A DNA stretch of 64,000 nucleotides, taken from contig NMRB01000684.1 of assembly GCA_002633025.1 (NCBI GenBank), forward strand, positions 125,459-189,458. Reading direction: 5' to 3'. Source of the DNA: Notospermus geniculatus (taxonomy: Eukaryota; Nemertea; Pilidiophora; Heteronemertea; Lineidae). A model generated the notes under the pieces. It saw only the letters and a list, made by a program, of their open reading frames with translations. It was not told the DNA's origin and did no database searches. How positions within the stretch are numbered: the first letter of the stretch is position 1; each line of letters begins with the position of its first letter. Positions 54,271-64,000 of the stretch are shown one piece after another. Both the position numbers and the translations under genes were made by a program.

Positions 54271-56880
54271 CTACTCAAAGTCTATGAGTGACATTCTTCC
54301 AAAAGGCAAATCTTGCATGGACGCTGCGCGTTCCAGGATCCCAGACGCTGTCTTGACTTTCACAACCCTCACCCGGCCGTCCTCGCCCGGAAAGACACTG
54401 AGCACTCGTCCAAGTGGCCAAGAATCGCGGGGGGCGTTGTGGTCAACAAGAAGGACCACGTCCCCTTCCTTCAGGTTCCTGGCATTTCTCAGCCACTTGG
54501 AAGCAACAGCAAATCTCGGCAAGTATTCCCGGCGCCAACGCCGCCAGAAATGATCAACCAGGAGCTGAGATTGCCGCCAACGCTTTCTACTGCAGACATC
54601 TCGCTCATCAGTGTCAACCGGAGAGAAAACCGCCGGATCACGGTTGAGGAGAATATGATTCGGGGTCAGGGGCTCTGGATCGTCAACATCCGAACTAACG
54701 TAAGTCAAAGGGCGGCTGTTAAGAACACTTTCGATTTCGCAAACAACGGTGTGCAGAGTGTCCTCATGAACACACCTATCTTTCAACACGGCACGCAGAG
54801 CTGACTTTACCGACTTCACCAGAATCTCCCATACACCACCGAAATGTGGAGAACGGGGCGGTGAAAAGTGCCATTTTATACCACACTTGGCCAACATATC
54901 ATGAACCTTGTCCGTCTCCATGTCAATGAGCGCCTGCCTTAACTCGCGATTTGCACCAACGAAATTCGTTCCATTGTCACTGAAAATCTCATGAGGTGAT
55001 CCCCGTCGTGCAATAAACCTTCTCAGGGCCAGAATGAAACTATCAGTGTCAAGGGAACGAGAAATNACTCTATTCGCTACAAACGTCTTGAAACGTCTGG
55101 AGTCATTCCTGATGTACTGGTGCACTATCATGGAATCCGACCAGAAATGAACCGCTGTGAATTCAAAGCTCATCTCTAATCGGACAGTTCTTTGCAACCG
55201 CACCCCAAGCACAGCAGCCATGAGCTCCAGCCGTGGCAAGGATAAACACCGTTTGTAGGGAGTGACACGGGTCTTGGCAATGAGAAAGGAATTATGAATT
55301 TCACCTGGTTCGTCTGATTCGGTCTGCATGTAACACACGGCGCCGTACGCCTGTTCTGAACTATCACAAAACACATGCAACACGTATGTCGCAGGAACGA
55401 AGTCAACTGGTCTATAACAGCGAGGAATCTCCACACTGGGCAAGTCCCTTAACTCGTTCAACCATTGAAACCACTCAGATAACTGTTCAGTCGGTATTTC
55501 GTCATCCCATTCATAACCTTTTTCCCACAGTAACTGCAAAAGAATCTTGACCCTGACAACAAAGGCAGCGCAGAAGCCCAAAGGATCAAAAACGCTGCTA
55601 ACGGTACTGAGAATACCTCGCTTTGTAAATGGCTTGTCAATTTCAACGGTGGTGAATATGAAAACATCCTGCTTCATATCATAGGACAACCCGAGCGTTC
55701 TAGTCACTACCTTTGCATCCAGGTCAAGATCTAATACAGTGGCGACACCAGGTTGCTTCACTACAGCTTCAAGCAACTCCTGACAATTGGAGGCCCATGC
55801 TGTCAGCAAAAGACGCGCTTCGTGACAAAGCTGTATCAACTCCAGTGCAAGAGCGATCGTGTTGTGAATGTCATCAAGGGACCGAAGAAGGTCATCAACG
55901 TAAAAGCTCCGGTTAACTGTTTCAATCGCACCTGCACTGTAGTCGACCACATGATCACGAGCAAGTCGCCGCAAACAATAGTTTGCACAGCATGGCGAAC
56001 ACTTGGCGCCAAAAACATGGACCAACATCTTGTATTCGTCAGGTGGGCCAGGAGCGGTCACATCTTCTTTCCAGAGAAAGCGTAAAGCATCACTGTCAGC
56101 CTCAACTACGCGAAATCTATGAAACATACTCTGAATATCAGCGGCCATTGTGACAGAACCGATCCTAAACCGCATTAACACACCGACAAGACTATTTGTC
56201 AAATCAGGGCCTGAAATAAGCTGACCGTTGAGGCTTTTGCCTTTATTTTCGGCGGCCGCGTCAAACACAACTCTGACCTTTGCTGGTTTCTTAGGATTGA
56301 TGACGGCATGGTGGGGCAAGTAGTAGGTCTTATCACTGCTAGTCTGAGCTTCTTCCTTGCTCAGTTTGCGGGCATAGCCACTCTCTACGTAACCGTTCAA
56401 CACTTTGCTATATCGCTCGCATAACTCCGGGTCATTTCTAAGTTTTCGTTCTAGATAACCGTATCTTCGTTCAGCAAGTGGTCTGTTGTTTGGCAGATCG
56501 ACAGTATCTGCCCACAACATAGGGGCTTCATAAAACCCTTCTTCAGTCTTTCTCACAGAAGAATCCAATAGATCTAACGCTTGCTTATCCTCAACAGAAT
56601 AAGACCCACCACCAGCCAACATAGGATGAACAAGTGAACCGCAACCGAAACCCTCAACCTCCCAAAACCGTTCTACCCGTTCATGGAGATCGAGGTCGCA
56701 TGTCAAGGTGTTGACGTACGAGGTACAGGTATGAAAGGTCTCAGAAGGCCCAGGATCAGCCGCGGGTCCCATGATCGTCCAGCCTAATTCCGTACGAACG
56801 GCCATTGGCAAGTTTTCTGGCCCGTCCCGCACTTCCAGCTGGGTCATAGCACGCTTGACATTAGCACCAATCAAAATCAT
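54271..56880 (-). pseudogene. BEL/Pao pol, internally deleted
   Basis: 869 codons. N-terminal E-L-G-W-T-I-M-G-P motif, then reverse transcriptase with V-R-V-V-F-D-A-A, A-D-I-Q-S-M-F and F-Y-V-D-D-L-L (about 55890), the Pao-type R-G-I-L-S-T-V-S-S-V-F-D-P-L-G segment, RNase H start, then integrase S-D-N-G-T-N-F (about 54950) and a G-G-V-W-E block with the last acid. The RNase H end and the integrase finger and first Asp are missing, exactly at the N at 55066. So either the element or the assembly is deleted there. Confidence 0.85.
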
Positions 56881-57030
56881 AATTTGCTTTGGGTCAATGT
56901 CCGAAAGACAAAGGTCCTGTACGTGAGACCACTGGGCAGTACCAGCTGGAGTACGTGGAATGACCTGGCTTGGAATGTTAAAGGGAGAGTGTTGTATGTC
57001 AACGCGTCCTGAACTTTTATGGGAGACATT

Positions 57031-57844
57031 GAAGGTTCACAAGGATCACTCAACCAAAATGACACGCGATTTGCTGTTTGAGGGTTTTCATTTCGTTTGA
57101 TGTTCCCAAGAGTGAGAGACACCGAAGGCCATGTTAGTCCTATGTCTTTCGCAAAGGAATCCCTTATCAACGTGGCTTGGCTTGCAGAATCCAGGAGTGC
57201 AAAGGTATCTACCGTTCGACCATTCGGGACATGCAACCTGACCGGCAATGTCTGCAAATAGACGGTCGTAGCGTCATTTCTTGTCGCACAGGCAGACGGC
57301 GATGCACCCTCGGGTTCCGAAACCTCGGACGTTTCAACACGGTTAAACGATTCGTGGAGAACAGGGGAGTGTCTCCGACCACAAGCATTAACGTCACACC
57401 TGAATTTTGATTGACAATCCTTTGATCTGTGAGACTTAAAGGTTCACAAGGATCACTCAACCAAAATGACACGCGATTTGCTGTTTGAGGGTTTTCATTT
57501 CGTTTGATGTTCCCAAGAGTGAGAGACACCGAAGGCCATGTTAATCCTATGTCTTTCGCAAAGGAATCTCTTATCAACGTGGCTTGGCTTGCAGAATCCA
57601 GGAGTGCAAAGGTATCTACCGTGCGACCATTCGGGACATGCAACCTGACCGGCAATGTCTGCAAATAGACGGTCGTAGCGTCATTTCTTGTCGCACAGGC
57701 AGACGGCGATGCACTCCCGGGTTCCGAAACCTCGGATGTTTCAACACGGTTAAACGATTCGTGGAGAACAGGGGAGTGTCTCCGACCACAAGCATTAACG
57801 TCACACCTGAATTTTGATTGACAATCCTTTGATCTGTGAGACTT
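57031..57844 (-). repeat. 407-bp tandem duplication in BEL protease region
   Basis: GGTTCACAAGG recurs at 57034 and 57441, and GATCTGTGAG at 57424 and 57831, both 407 apart. The copies differ at about five sites. The segment encodes the aspartic protease core L-L-D-S-A-S-Q-A-T-L-I. As 407 is not a multiple of three, the frame is broken. Confidence 0.9.
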
Positions 57845-58280
57845 TCTGTGACAAAGGAAACACCTTCCCTCAGCACGAAACCACGAAAATTTTTCCTGGG
57901 GAGTTTTCTTAACAAATACTGGGCAGTCTATCAGCCAGTGATCCTTGGAACAAAACTGACAGCTTTTCACAAATGACCTTTTTCTAGTGGTCGTCAATGT
58001 GGATGCCTTAGTTGGTTTAGTCATCTTTTTCCGAGGGGCACTTCTTGGCTCAGTGCTACCTCCACCAAATCTGAAGGCTTCCTCTTTTTCAGAGAGCCAT
58101 CTATAAAACAATTCTACGTCGGGGTTACGCCCAGACTTGACGACAAACCTGCCCCAAGACTCGCGCATACTCATTGGCAGCTTTGACGTCAAATCGGAGA
58201 GCAATCCCTTGGCCTTCAAATCAGAAAAGTAACCCATGGCATTGAACATTTGAACCAACTGTGCAACGTGAGTAGCAAAG
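57845..58280 (-). pseudogene. BEL gag C-terminal part with zinc finger
   Basis: Encodes F-N-A-M-G-Y-F-S-D-L, then C-Q-F-C...H...C and C-F-L-C-H-R-K-S-H-R-S-K-D-C, retroviral-type knuckles. It continues into the duplicated protease region. Confidence 0.75.
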
Positions 58281-58579
58281 CAGGCCTTTCCATTGCACTG
58301 TCACTACACCTTATTGGGTGTAGTGAAATCTGGTTTGTGCCCAAATTTGCATGGGAAAAATGTGCCCAAAATACCCAAATGCTGGCCTGAAATCCATAAC
58401 ATCCATATTTGTATCTAGAATTATAGAAGTGAACTGTTTGTGAATGGTCAGAGACCATCAGTTCCACAACGTGACGTGAAATTCTCTAAATTTGCTCCTG
58501 ATATTTGAATTTTTCTATGTGCCCAAAATAGGGGTATAAATTAGAGGGTGTAGTGATTTGCTGGTAATGGAAAGGCCTG
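58281..58579. mobile_element. MITE inserted in BEL gag
   Basis: CAAAG duplicated at 58276-58280 and 58580-58584. Ends CAGGCCTTTCCATT and AATGGAAAGGCCTG, followed inward by CACTACACC / GGTGTAGTG. 299 bp, no coding frame. Confidence 0.85.
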
Positions 58580-58584
58580 CAAAG

Positions 58585-59422
58585 GTACCCAAATCTGACG
58601 AATCACGCATTTTAGGCAGTTCACGGACACGTTTGATATAGGCCTCGATGACCAGCGCAGGATTTCCATAGAGTTTCTGCAACTCTTGTAACGCCAAAGG
58701 ATAATTCTCAGCATGTAGCAATAAACCAAACACTTTAGCTTTTGGTGCCTCTCCCAGAAAGGTTTTGAGATAACCCAACCTTTGAGAGTTGGTGAGAAGA
58801 GAATTGTCATGGATCAAATTTTTGAACGAAAGGATGAATTCAGGCCAATCTACTGGGTCACCATNTTTTTGAACGAAAGGATGAATTCAGGCCAATCTAC
58901 TGGGTCACCATTAAAGACCTTTACATCAAGTTTGGGCAGACCGGGACTGGCACCATAAGCTACGTTGACTGACGGACGTTCAACTTCAGGAATGTTATTT
59001 ATCCAGTCCTGTACATTCACTTTAGGCGTATGTTCAGTAGTTTGCAAATTATCTAGTTCATTTTCCAACTGTTGGATCCTTAAACTAAGCCTTGTCTGCT
59101 TAAGTTCAGTCTCTAAATCATGTTTATGGGCTTGTTTCGCGTCAGTAGCAGAAACATCTGCATCAAGACTACCAGCTAACCAAGAGAGGTCGGTGAATCC
59201 GGTCACATGGGTGACAGAATCAGACTCATGACGGGAACCAGTTCGACTGGATCGTCGAGGAGTTGGCGCTAGCACCTCCTTCACTTCAGCAAGCTCTTTT
59301 CGTATTGCGTGGTAGAGGGCAAAGAAGTTCCTGCCAAACTCGCCTGCGGGTATAGCTGAAAATCCTTTCCCAGGATCGGGATCAGGATTCATTTGTACCA
59401 AGCATGCCAAGAAGAGAATCAA
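58585..59422 (-). pseudogene. BEL gag N-terminal part
   Basis: Coiled-coil-like region with L-R-I-Q-Q-L-E-N-E-L, then P-K-L-D-V-K-V-F-N-G-D-P-V-D-W-P-E-F, the hallmark of BEL/Pao gag. An N at 58865 lies between two exact 46-bp copies (58819-58864, 58866-58911), breaking the frame. Confidence 0.8.
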
Positions 59423-60301
59423 TATGCCATGGTAGGGGCGTCAAGATTCAAAACCACCTACCTGTCTCGACCAGTTCCGCTAGAACCCCCATATTCCGAA
59501 GTAAAATTGTCGACTATGTTGCCGGGAACCAATGACGGACTCGACACGAATATGATGACGGGAACCAGTTCGATGGTGCCGAAACCCGGGAGCAAACACA
59601 TAAGAATATTGATAAACTATTGTTTGAAATCTGAGGCATAAATTTTAGGTTCTGAATGTTTCCCTTTCAGAATTATAAAGACGATAATTGTATAACATCG
59701 GTTTTCTCTCACTCATACAAAATATATTTTGCTGTGCATTGGTATACCCCCATCCAAAAGAACTCTTCGTAGCTTCTCGGCCTATTGGCTAAGGTTGAAG
59801 TTATATTATATTTAAGAGCTGTTATAGGTGTCAATTGCGCAAGCAACAGGACCTTAAAACAATCCGTTGGATTGATTAATAAATCAACAGTTGGGTTGAT
59901 AAACAACCAAAAATCACTAACCCAACACCATAATGACCCACCAAGACACTAACCAAACACCATAATGACCTAACATATTGAGTTAAATTTAACCCAAAAT
60001 TGGTTTAATTTTCAACCCATTTGTTGGGTTGGCACTGTAACCCATCGGGGTTGGGTTGAAATAGCCCAGCGTTGGGAAGTGCAATAGTACCACTTTATTG
60101 GGTTATCAGTTGGGTTATTTTTGACCCAACAATTTTTAGAAACTCAATTTTTATGTGCAGCAACGCTCGCAATACATAATTGGTCACTTAGATCATTCAA
60201 ATAGATGAATTTGAACAGTCTTATCGAGCATGCATATACGACCTTGCCTAGAGGTCAAAGGTTACGTCGGCCGTCGCGAGATACAAATGCAGCGGTCAAT
60301 G
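59423..60301. other. Intergenic; GGGTTG-rich repeat
   Basis: 59920-60140 is rich in AACCCAAC and GGGTTG motifs in both orientations. A U2-like snippet is listed separately. No gene. Confidence 0.5.
59770..59812 (+). ncRNA. U2 snRNA-like 5' fragment (pseudogene)
   Basis: GCTTCTCGGCCTATTGGCTA at 59772 followed by AGGTTGAAGT closely resembles the 5' stem I of U2 snRNA (GCUUCUCGGCC..UUGGCUAAG). The branch-site pairing region GUAGUA is not preserved and no Sm site follows, so this is a fragment or a U2-derived repeat head, not a functional gene. Confidence 0.5.
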
Positions 60302-61042
60302 GAAACTCTGTACCCCCCCCCCCGGTCAGGAAATCGGCGTTATTTTGACGCCGAGACCGTCGAAATTCTGTCGAAGTCTGAATTAGCAAAACGTCTAAAA
60401 CCTGTCGAAATGAAGAAAATACGATGGTGAATAATCGTCGAATGCTGGAAAAACGTGGATATGTTTTAGGTGAAATCCTGTCGAAACAGATTATGAGAGC
60501 GTGTCGAATTCGCGTCCAAATCCTGTCGAAATAATACACGTGGTTGGAAATCGTGCACAGCTGTAGCACAATATTACCGGTACTGTATACCAAACGTTGT
60601 TGGATGCGCTGCTGTCTCGTGCCAGGTTCTGCGGGAAAACGCACAAAGTTTGTAAGATGTTGCTGAAAAAAATCGATGCTTGATGCCTATAAAGCTTTGT
60701 GAATTTTATAATAGCTTTCTAACAGCACATTTGTCTGGAAAAGCCGAGACTATGCGCGCGAGAACAAGGATAAAAGTATTTCAAAAGGCACTATGACATT
60801 GGCAGGGTATTATGACCACCTTGATTATTTTTTCCAACATGTAGACCCAAGTGCCCAAGGTGAACTTCTGTCGAACTGTTTTCAAAGCAAGGGTGAAAAA
60901 GTGACGAACTCTGACCCCACATTCCTGTCGATTGGTTTTGTGCCCTGGGGTGAAAAAATGTCGAAATCCTGACCCCCAGCTAATTCCTAGGCGTCGAAAT
61001 AACGTCGAATTCCTGACCATGGGGGGGGGGGTACAGAGTTTC
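60302..61042. mobile_element. Inverted-end element with poly-C/poly-G
   Basis: Ends GAAACTCTGTACCCCCCC and GGGGGGGTACAGAGTTTC, 741 bp. Interior rich in GTCGAAA and CTGTCGAA motifs. No transposase. Confidence 0.7.
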
Positions 61043-61559
61043 TAATAGAGTTGTTACCTATTCACAACAGTTGGCGACCTTGGACAGTCGCATGAAATGG
61101 TGGTGTAATCACTATGTAATAGACCTACAAGGTATGAAACCAGACAAGCGGTAAAGGCTTACATAACTCTTTATTACAGGCCTAAGTTACTAGCCGTGGT
61201 TACACTACATAAAATCCCCGGGTTTTTTGCGGTCACACCTATGAGTTGCCGGGCTTCAAGAAACCCGTGTCTGAAAAACACGGGTTTGTGGAACACGGCA
61301 ATCTCGCCGTGCTTTTCGAAATCCCCGTGTCTCATTAGTTCTGTAGCACGGCTACAGATGGCGCAGCCATTAAGTAACGTCGTTTTCGCGCCTCCAACAA
61401 TGTGGCCCAATAGAGTTGTTGCTTATTCCTAACAGTCCGCGACACCTGACTGTCCGCGTGAAATGCGACACCAGGCACACCATAATAGCCAATACTCGCA
61501 ATTATAGCGGTAACGTTAATACGGCTTCCTACTATGAAGTTCCAAAAGAGTCATAATTA
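61043..61559. other. Intergenic with partial MITE
   Basis: 61192-61330 carries GTTACACTACATAAAATCC and hairpins of AACCCGTGT, related to the MITE at 14634. No gene. Confidence 0.45.
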
Positions 61560-61786
61560 CTGAATTAACATATATCTAAATTAGAATTAACATATGTGTT
61601 AATTCATTTAACATATGTCTTAATTATTTTACACATGTGTTAATTCGATTTAAGACATGTCTTAATTCTTTTAACATATGTCTTAATTATATAACACATG
61701 TCTTAATTCGATTTAAGACACGTGTTAATTCATTTAACATATGTCTTAATTGTTTTACACATGTGTTAATTCGATTTAAGACATGN
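61560..61786. repeat. Palindromic ACATRTGT tandem repeat
   Basis: About nine to ten units of 22-25 bp alternating TTAACATATGTCTTAATT, TTACACATGTGTTAATT and TTAAGACATGTCTTAATT. Each unit is itself a near palindrome. Ends at N (61786), so length is uncertain. Confidence 0.85.
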
Positions 61787-61809
61787 TCTGTATAAACGGG
61801 CCTTTAGTG

Positions 61810-61942
61810 TAGGAACACACCTAACGCGATTCGTTGACGCATGCGGCAACGCCTTTGTTATTTTCCGCCGCACTGCACGCAAACAAAGGTTTTGACGCAT
61901 GCGTCGCCCAATCGCATGCGAATCGCGTTAGGTGTGTTCCTA
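61810..61942. mobile_element. 133-bp MITE
   Basis: Perfect inverted ends TAGGAACACACCTAACGCGA / TCGCGTTAGGTGTGTTCCTA, with GACGCATGCG hairpin interior. A further half copy (TTAGGTGTGTCCCTACCC) follows at about 61963. Confidence 0.8.
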
Positions 61943-62340
61943 CCCTATGGTGTGTAGCCACCCTTAGGTGTGTCCCTACCCTTAGCAAGGAATATTCGAT
62001 TTTTCCTGTCGGTGTCCGTCCAACTACTGCATCGATTTGTAGGCTATTTGAAGATTGAATTGTTCTTGACCGCTTCAATAGTCGATGGCTTTGTTATTGA
62101 GTTGACGTCACAATGGACACGTTTGCACGTACACAGGCATTACAATGCACGATTTGAATCGATGCTGACAGGTGTCATGCCTTTTCCAAAACCTTTTTTG
62201 CGACTGCTCGATGTACGTTTTGTATTCATAGAAAGCCAGCGTGTTTGTGAGTTGATGGGGGTTCCATCATCTTAGAGGTTGACCAACCAACATCTTTCTT
62301 CTTATCTTCCTCAGGGATGAACAGATTTTGAGGAAAGAAG

Positions 62341-63582
62341 ATGCAAAGAAGTGTGAACGTAGTCAAGGTCTCGGATCCAAACCCGAGTCTGAGGCGAAGT
62401 CTTGGCCCTGGAATCGTACTTATAGTCTTAGGTGTCCTGACCACCATTGGTATGATTCAAATCAGTGCGTTCACTGGCCATGTGGATATTGTGTGGTCAT
62501 CCTTCATCAACCTTGTCCTGTATCTTGTGACTGGAAGCCTTGCCGTCCATGTCACCAGAGTCCCCACCAGAGGTTTGGCCATAGGTACCACAGTAATGTC
62601 CATTCTCACTTTGATGTGGTCGGTTGTACAGGTAAGAAAACGAACGCATCGAGAAGCAAGTGTTTCGTTCGGAAGAATAAGCCGAATACATAGGCCCCTG
62701 TGGAACATAACTGGCTGGAAAGCCATGGAACAGAACTTTCTCCTCGGGGGAGCGCATGCCACTTTAATGTTCTCTCGTGTTCGATGTACAGGACTCGTGT
62801 GCTTGTTTTCGAGGTACCGTCCTCTTGCACGTCTTCGCCGGCTAGTTTGCTTTGTGCATGTGACGGTGAGTTCGTCTATTCCAGATGATCATATGCGTGA
62901 AACTGCTTGCTGAAGTGGCTCCCCTTCATGTCGATTCTTCAAAGCTGGCAGCAAAGGTATAGCTTACAGTGCATGAATAAACCAAAAGAATGTGATACCT
63001 GAGGTAGCGACTTAACTCAATCATAGAGTCGTACACTTCCGTGACTTCGTATTTATCAGGCTTCTGGTAGGACACAGTTATATCAAAGGTGGGAAGGTGT
63101 GAAACATCGAAACACAAGGACAGCCCCTCCTATCCCGAGGCCCTCTCCATGACTACTGAGCTTCTCGATCTCCATATTCTGAATATGGATCGATATCACT
63201 GCAGGCAGCAGTCGTGCCGCTTTTTAACGCCCAGTCGTGAAATATCAATGTCCAGTCACTTCACCTTTACTTTACTCAGAGCGTAGTCCGAATGCATAGC
63301 GATGTTATAATTGACCCTTGATGGTTGAATTGATGTTCAATTGATTCCAGAACGTTTTGTTTCGACGAAGTAACCAACAAGGAACTTCTCATCACAGTTT
63401 AGTTAAACTTTCCTTTATTTCAGAACATCGTTATTGGTGTCTCTAGTTTCACGCTCGTCGTGGCGACCGTTGTCGGTATCTGCTCTGGGGTCATTATCAC
63501 CGCTGTGAACAGGACGATGTACCGCTCAGACAATCATGACCGAGTCCCTCTGGTCATTGAAGCAACGACTTCTGATGAATAA
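62341..63582 (+). CDS. Four-helix membrane protein, MS4A/CD20-like (two coding exons seen)
   Basis: Acceptor TTCTTCTTATCTTCCTCAG (AG at 62313-62314) opens an exon with the ATG at 62341. It codes to 62631 (97 codons) and ends at donor CAG|GTAAGA. Acceptor TTTCCTTTATTTCAG precedes the next exon, 63424-63582, in the same phase 0, with 52 codons and a stop. Joined length is about 149 residues. Hydrophobic segments: L-G-P-G-I-V-L-I-V-L-G-V-L; I-N-L-V-L-Y-L-V-T-G-S-L-A-V; A-I-G-T-T-V-M-S-I-L-T-L-M-W; and S-F-T-L-V-V-A-T-V-V-G-I. The order, the W-S...G-S-L pattern in helix 2 and small size recall the MS4A family of membrane-spanning proteins. A further exon in 62632-63423 or upstream cannot be excluded. 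Poly(A) AATAAA at 63739-63744. It is unrelated to the cGLR cluster. Confidence 0.6.
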
Positions 63583-63744
63583 GCAAGACAAATATCAGGC
63601 AAAAAGCGACATTAGAGTGACCCACTGACCAGCGCCAAATGGCCAAGAATTGCCGAAATGTGCACCCATTTAATCAAGTTGGACAGCAAAGTTAGGGAAG
63701 TCAAATTTGTACACGTAGGCCTATTTCAGTCTTAGAACAATAAA

Positions 63745-64000
63745 GAAATTTTTACACATACATGTACATGAAACACCGTGTTCCATCTATACTATAATGG
63801 ACGGTAGCCATGTTGGATTTTGTTATCAACCTGAGTTGACCTGTCATCTGCTATACCTTGCTATGTAATGACTGTACCCAGTTACGGTGGACCGGACTCT
63901 CTGCCCTATCTCCTCCGTAGTTAGGGCTTGAAGCCTACAAAGAGCGGCCTATGTGTACAGTACAATAGGAGGAGCGTGTTTTGCGATATTTTTTGGTTTT
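63745..64000. other. Intergenic, nothing recognised
   Basis: Sequence after the poly(A) signal of the membrane protein gene; no feature that I can support. Confidence 0.4.

Larger units (their letters stand above)
54271..59422 (-). mobile_element. Decayed BEL/Pao retrotransposon
   Basis: On the minus strand, gag, zinc finger, protease and pol follow in BEL/Pao order. LTRs were not found within 54056-54270 or 59423-60000, so ends are unknown. The copy carries a 407-bp tandem duplication, a MITE insertion, an N-marked duplication at 58865 and a large pol deletion at 55066. Confidence 0.85.

Noticed and set aside
61560-61786. CRISPR-like spacing of short palindromic repeats
   Set aside because: Eukaryotic context, spacers are themselves repeats, and no cas genes: a simple tandem repeat.
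62700-62913. Continuation of the MS4A-like frame past 62631
   Set aside because: A strong donor GTAAGA at 62632 and a phase-matched exon with a matching acceptor at 63424 explain the protein better; the read-through part is basic and not membrane-like.

Overview
This is animal nuclear DNA, not prokaryotic: spliced genes with GT/AG signals, AATAAA poly(A) signals, a tRNA-derived SINE, LTR retrotransposons and many small inverted-repeat elements. The abundance of TAGGCCTA, ACCGGT and TACATGTA palindromes and the gene content suggest a marine invertebrate, perhaps a deuterostome (echinoderm, hemichordate or lancelet). The species cannot be fixed from the sequence. Two N gaps (8392-8603, 46882-46895) and six single-N joins (29652, 38198, 40338, 55066, 58865, 61786) show a draft assembly.

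The main content is a tandem family of three large paralogous genes on the + strand: gene 1 at 3023-6679, gene 2 at 25700-28921 and gene 3 at 47739-51959. Each encodes N-terminal ankyrin repeats (9, 8 and 11), a conserved helical linker, and a cGAS/Mab-21-type nucleotidyltransferase. The nucleotidyltransferase keeps the G-S-S motif, an E-x-D pair with cGAS spacing, and a third Asp. A tail of repeated helical modules, acidic stretches and (clearest in genes 2 and 3) a nuclear-localisation-like basic patch follows. These look like ankyrin-fused cGAS-like receptors (cGLRs), candidate innate immune sensors that would make a nucleotide second messenger. Each coding region is one exon behind an intron in the 5' leader, and the leader exon is itself duplicated in tandem ahead of genes 1 and 3. 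All three C-termini are damaged: a SINE insertion in gene 1, a nonsense codon and a frameshift in gene 2, and an 11-base deletion in gene 3. At least six orphan leader/start exons without a gene body lie between them, so the locus looks like a fast birth-and-death cluster.

Layout: 1-2600, promoter-like flank and a foldback element; 2600-8200, gene 1, its SINE and displaced 3' end; 8200-10028, a TIR element; 10350-10965, minisatellite; 10966-16370, flank duplicated at 30.5-39.1 kb; 16.4-21.1 kb, nested palindromes and dispersed repeats; 21.8-22.7 kb, orphan exons; 24.5-29.2 kb, promoter copy and gene 2; 29.6-30.5 kb, minisatellite holding a MITE; 30862-36560, a Ty3/gypsy element; 36.6-42.2 kb, duplicated flank, MITEs and orphan exons; 42.3-45.7 kb, dispersed repeats; 46.3-47.1 kb, orphan exons; 47.5-52.9 kb, gene 3; 53.3-54.06 kb, minisatellite; 54271-59422, a decayed BEL/Pao element (- strand); 59.4-62 kb, a U2-like snippet and small repeats; 62315-63744, an unrelated four-helix membrane protein gene (MS4A-like).

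Each cGLR gene is followed by the same 62-66 bp minisatellite. Paralogous empty sites let several transposon insertions be delimited to the base.
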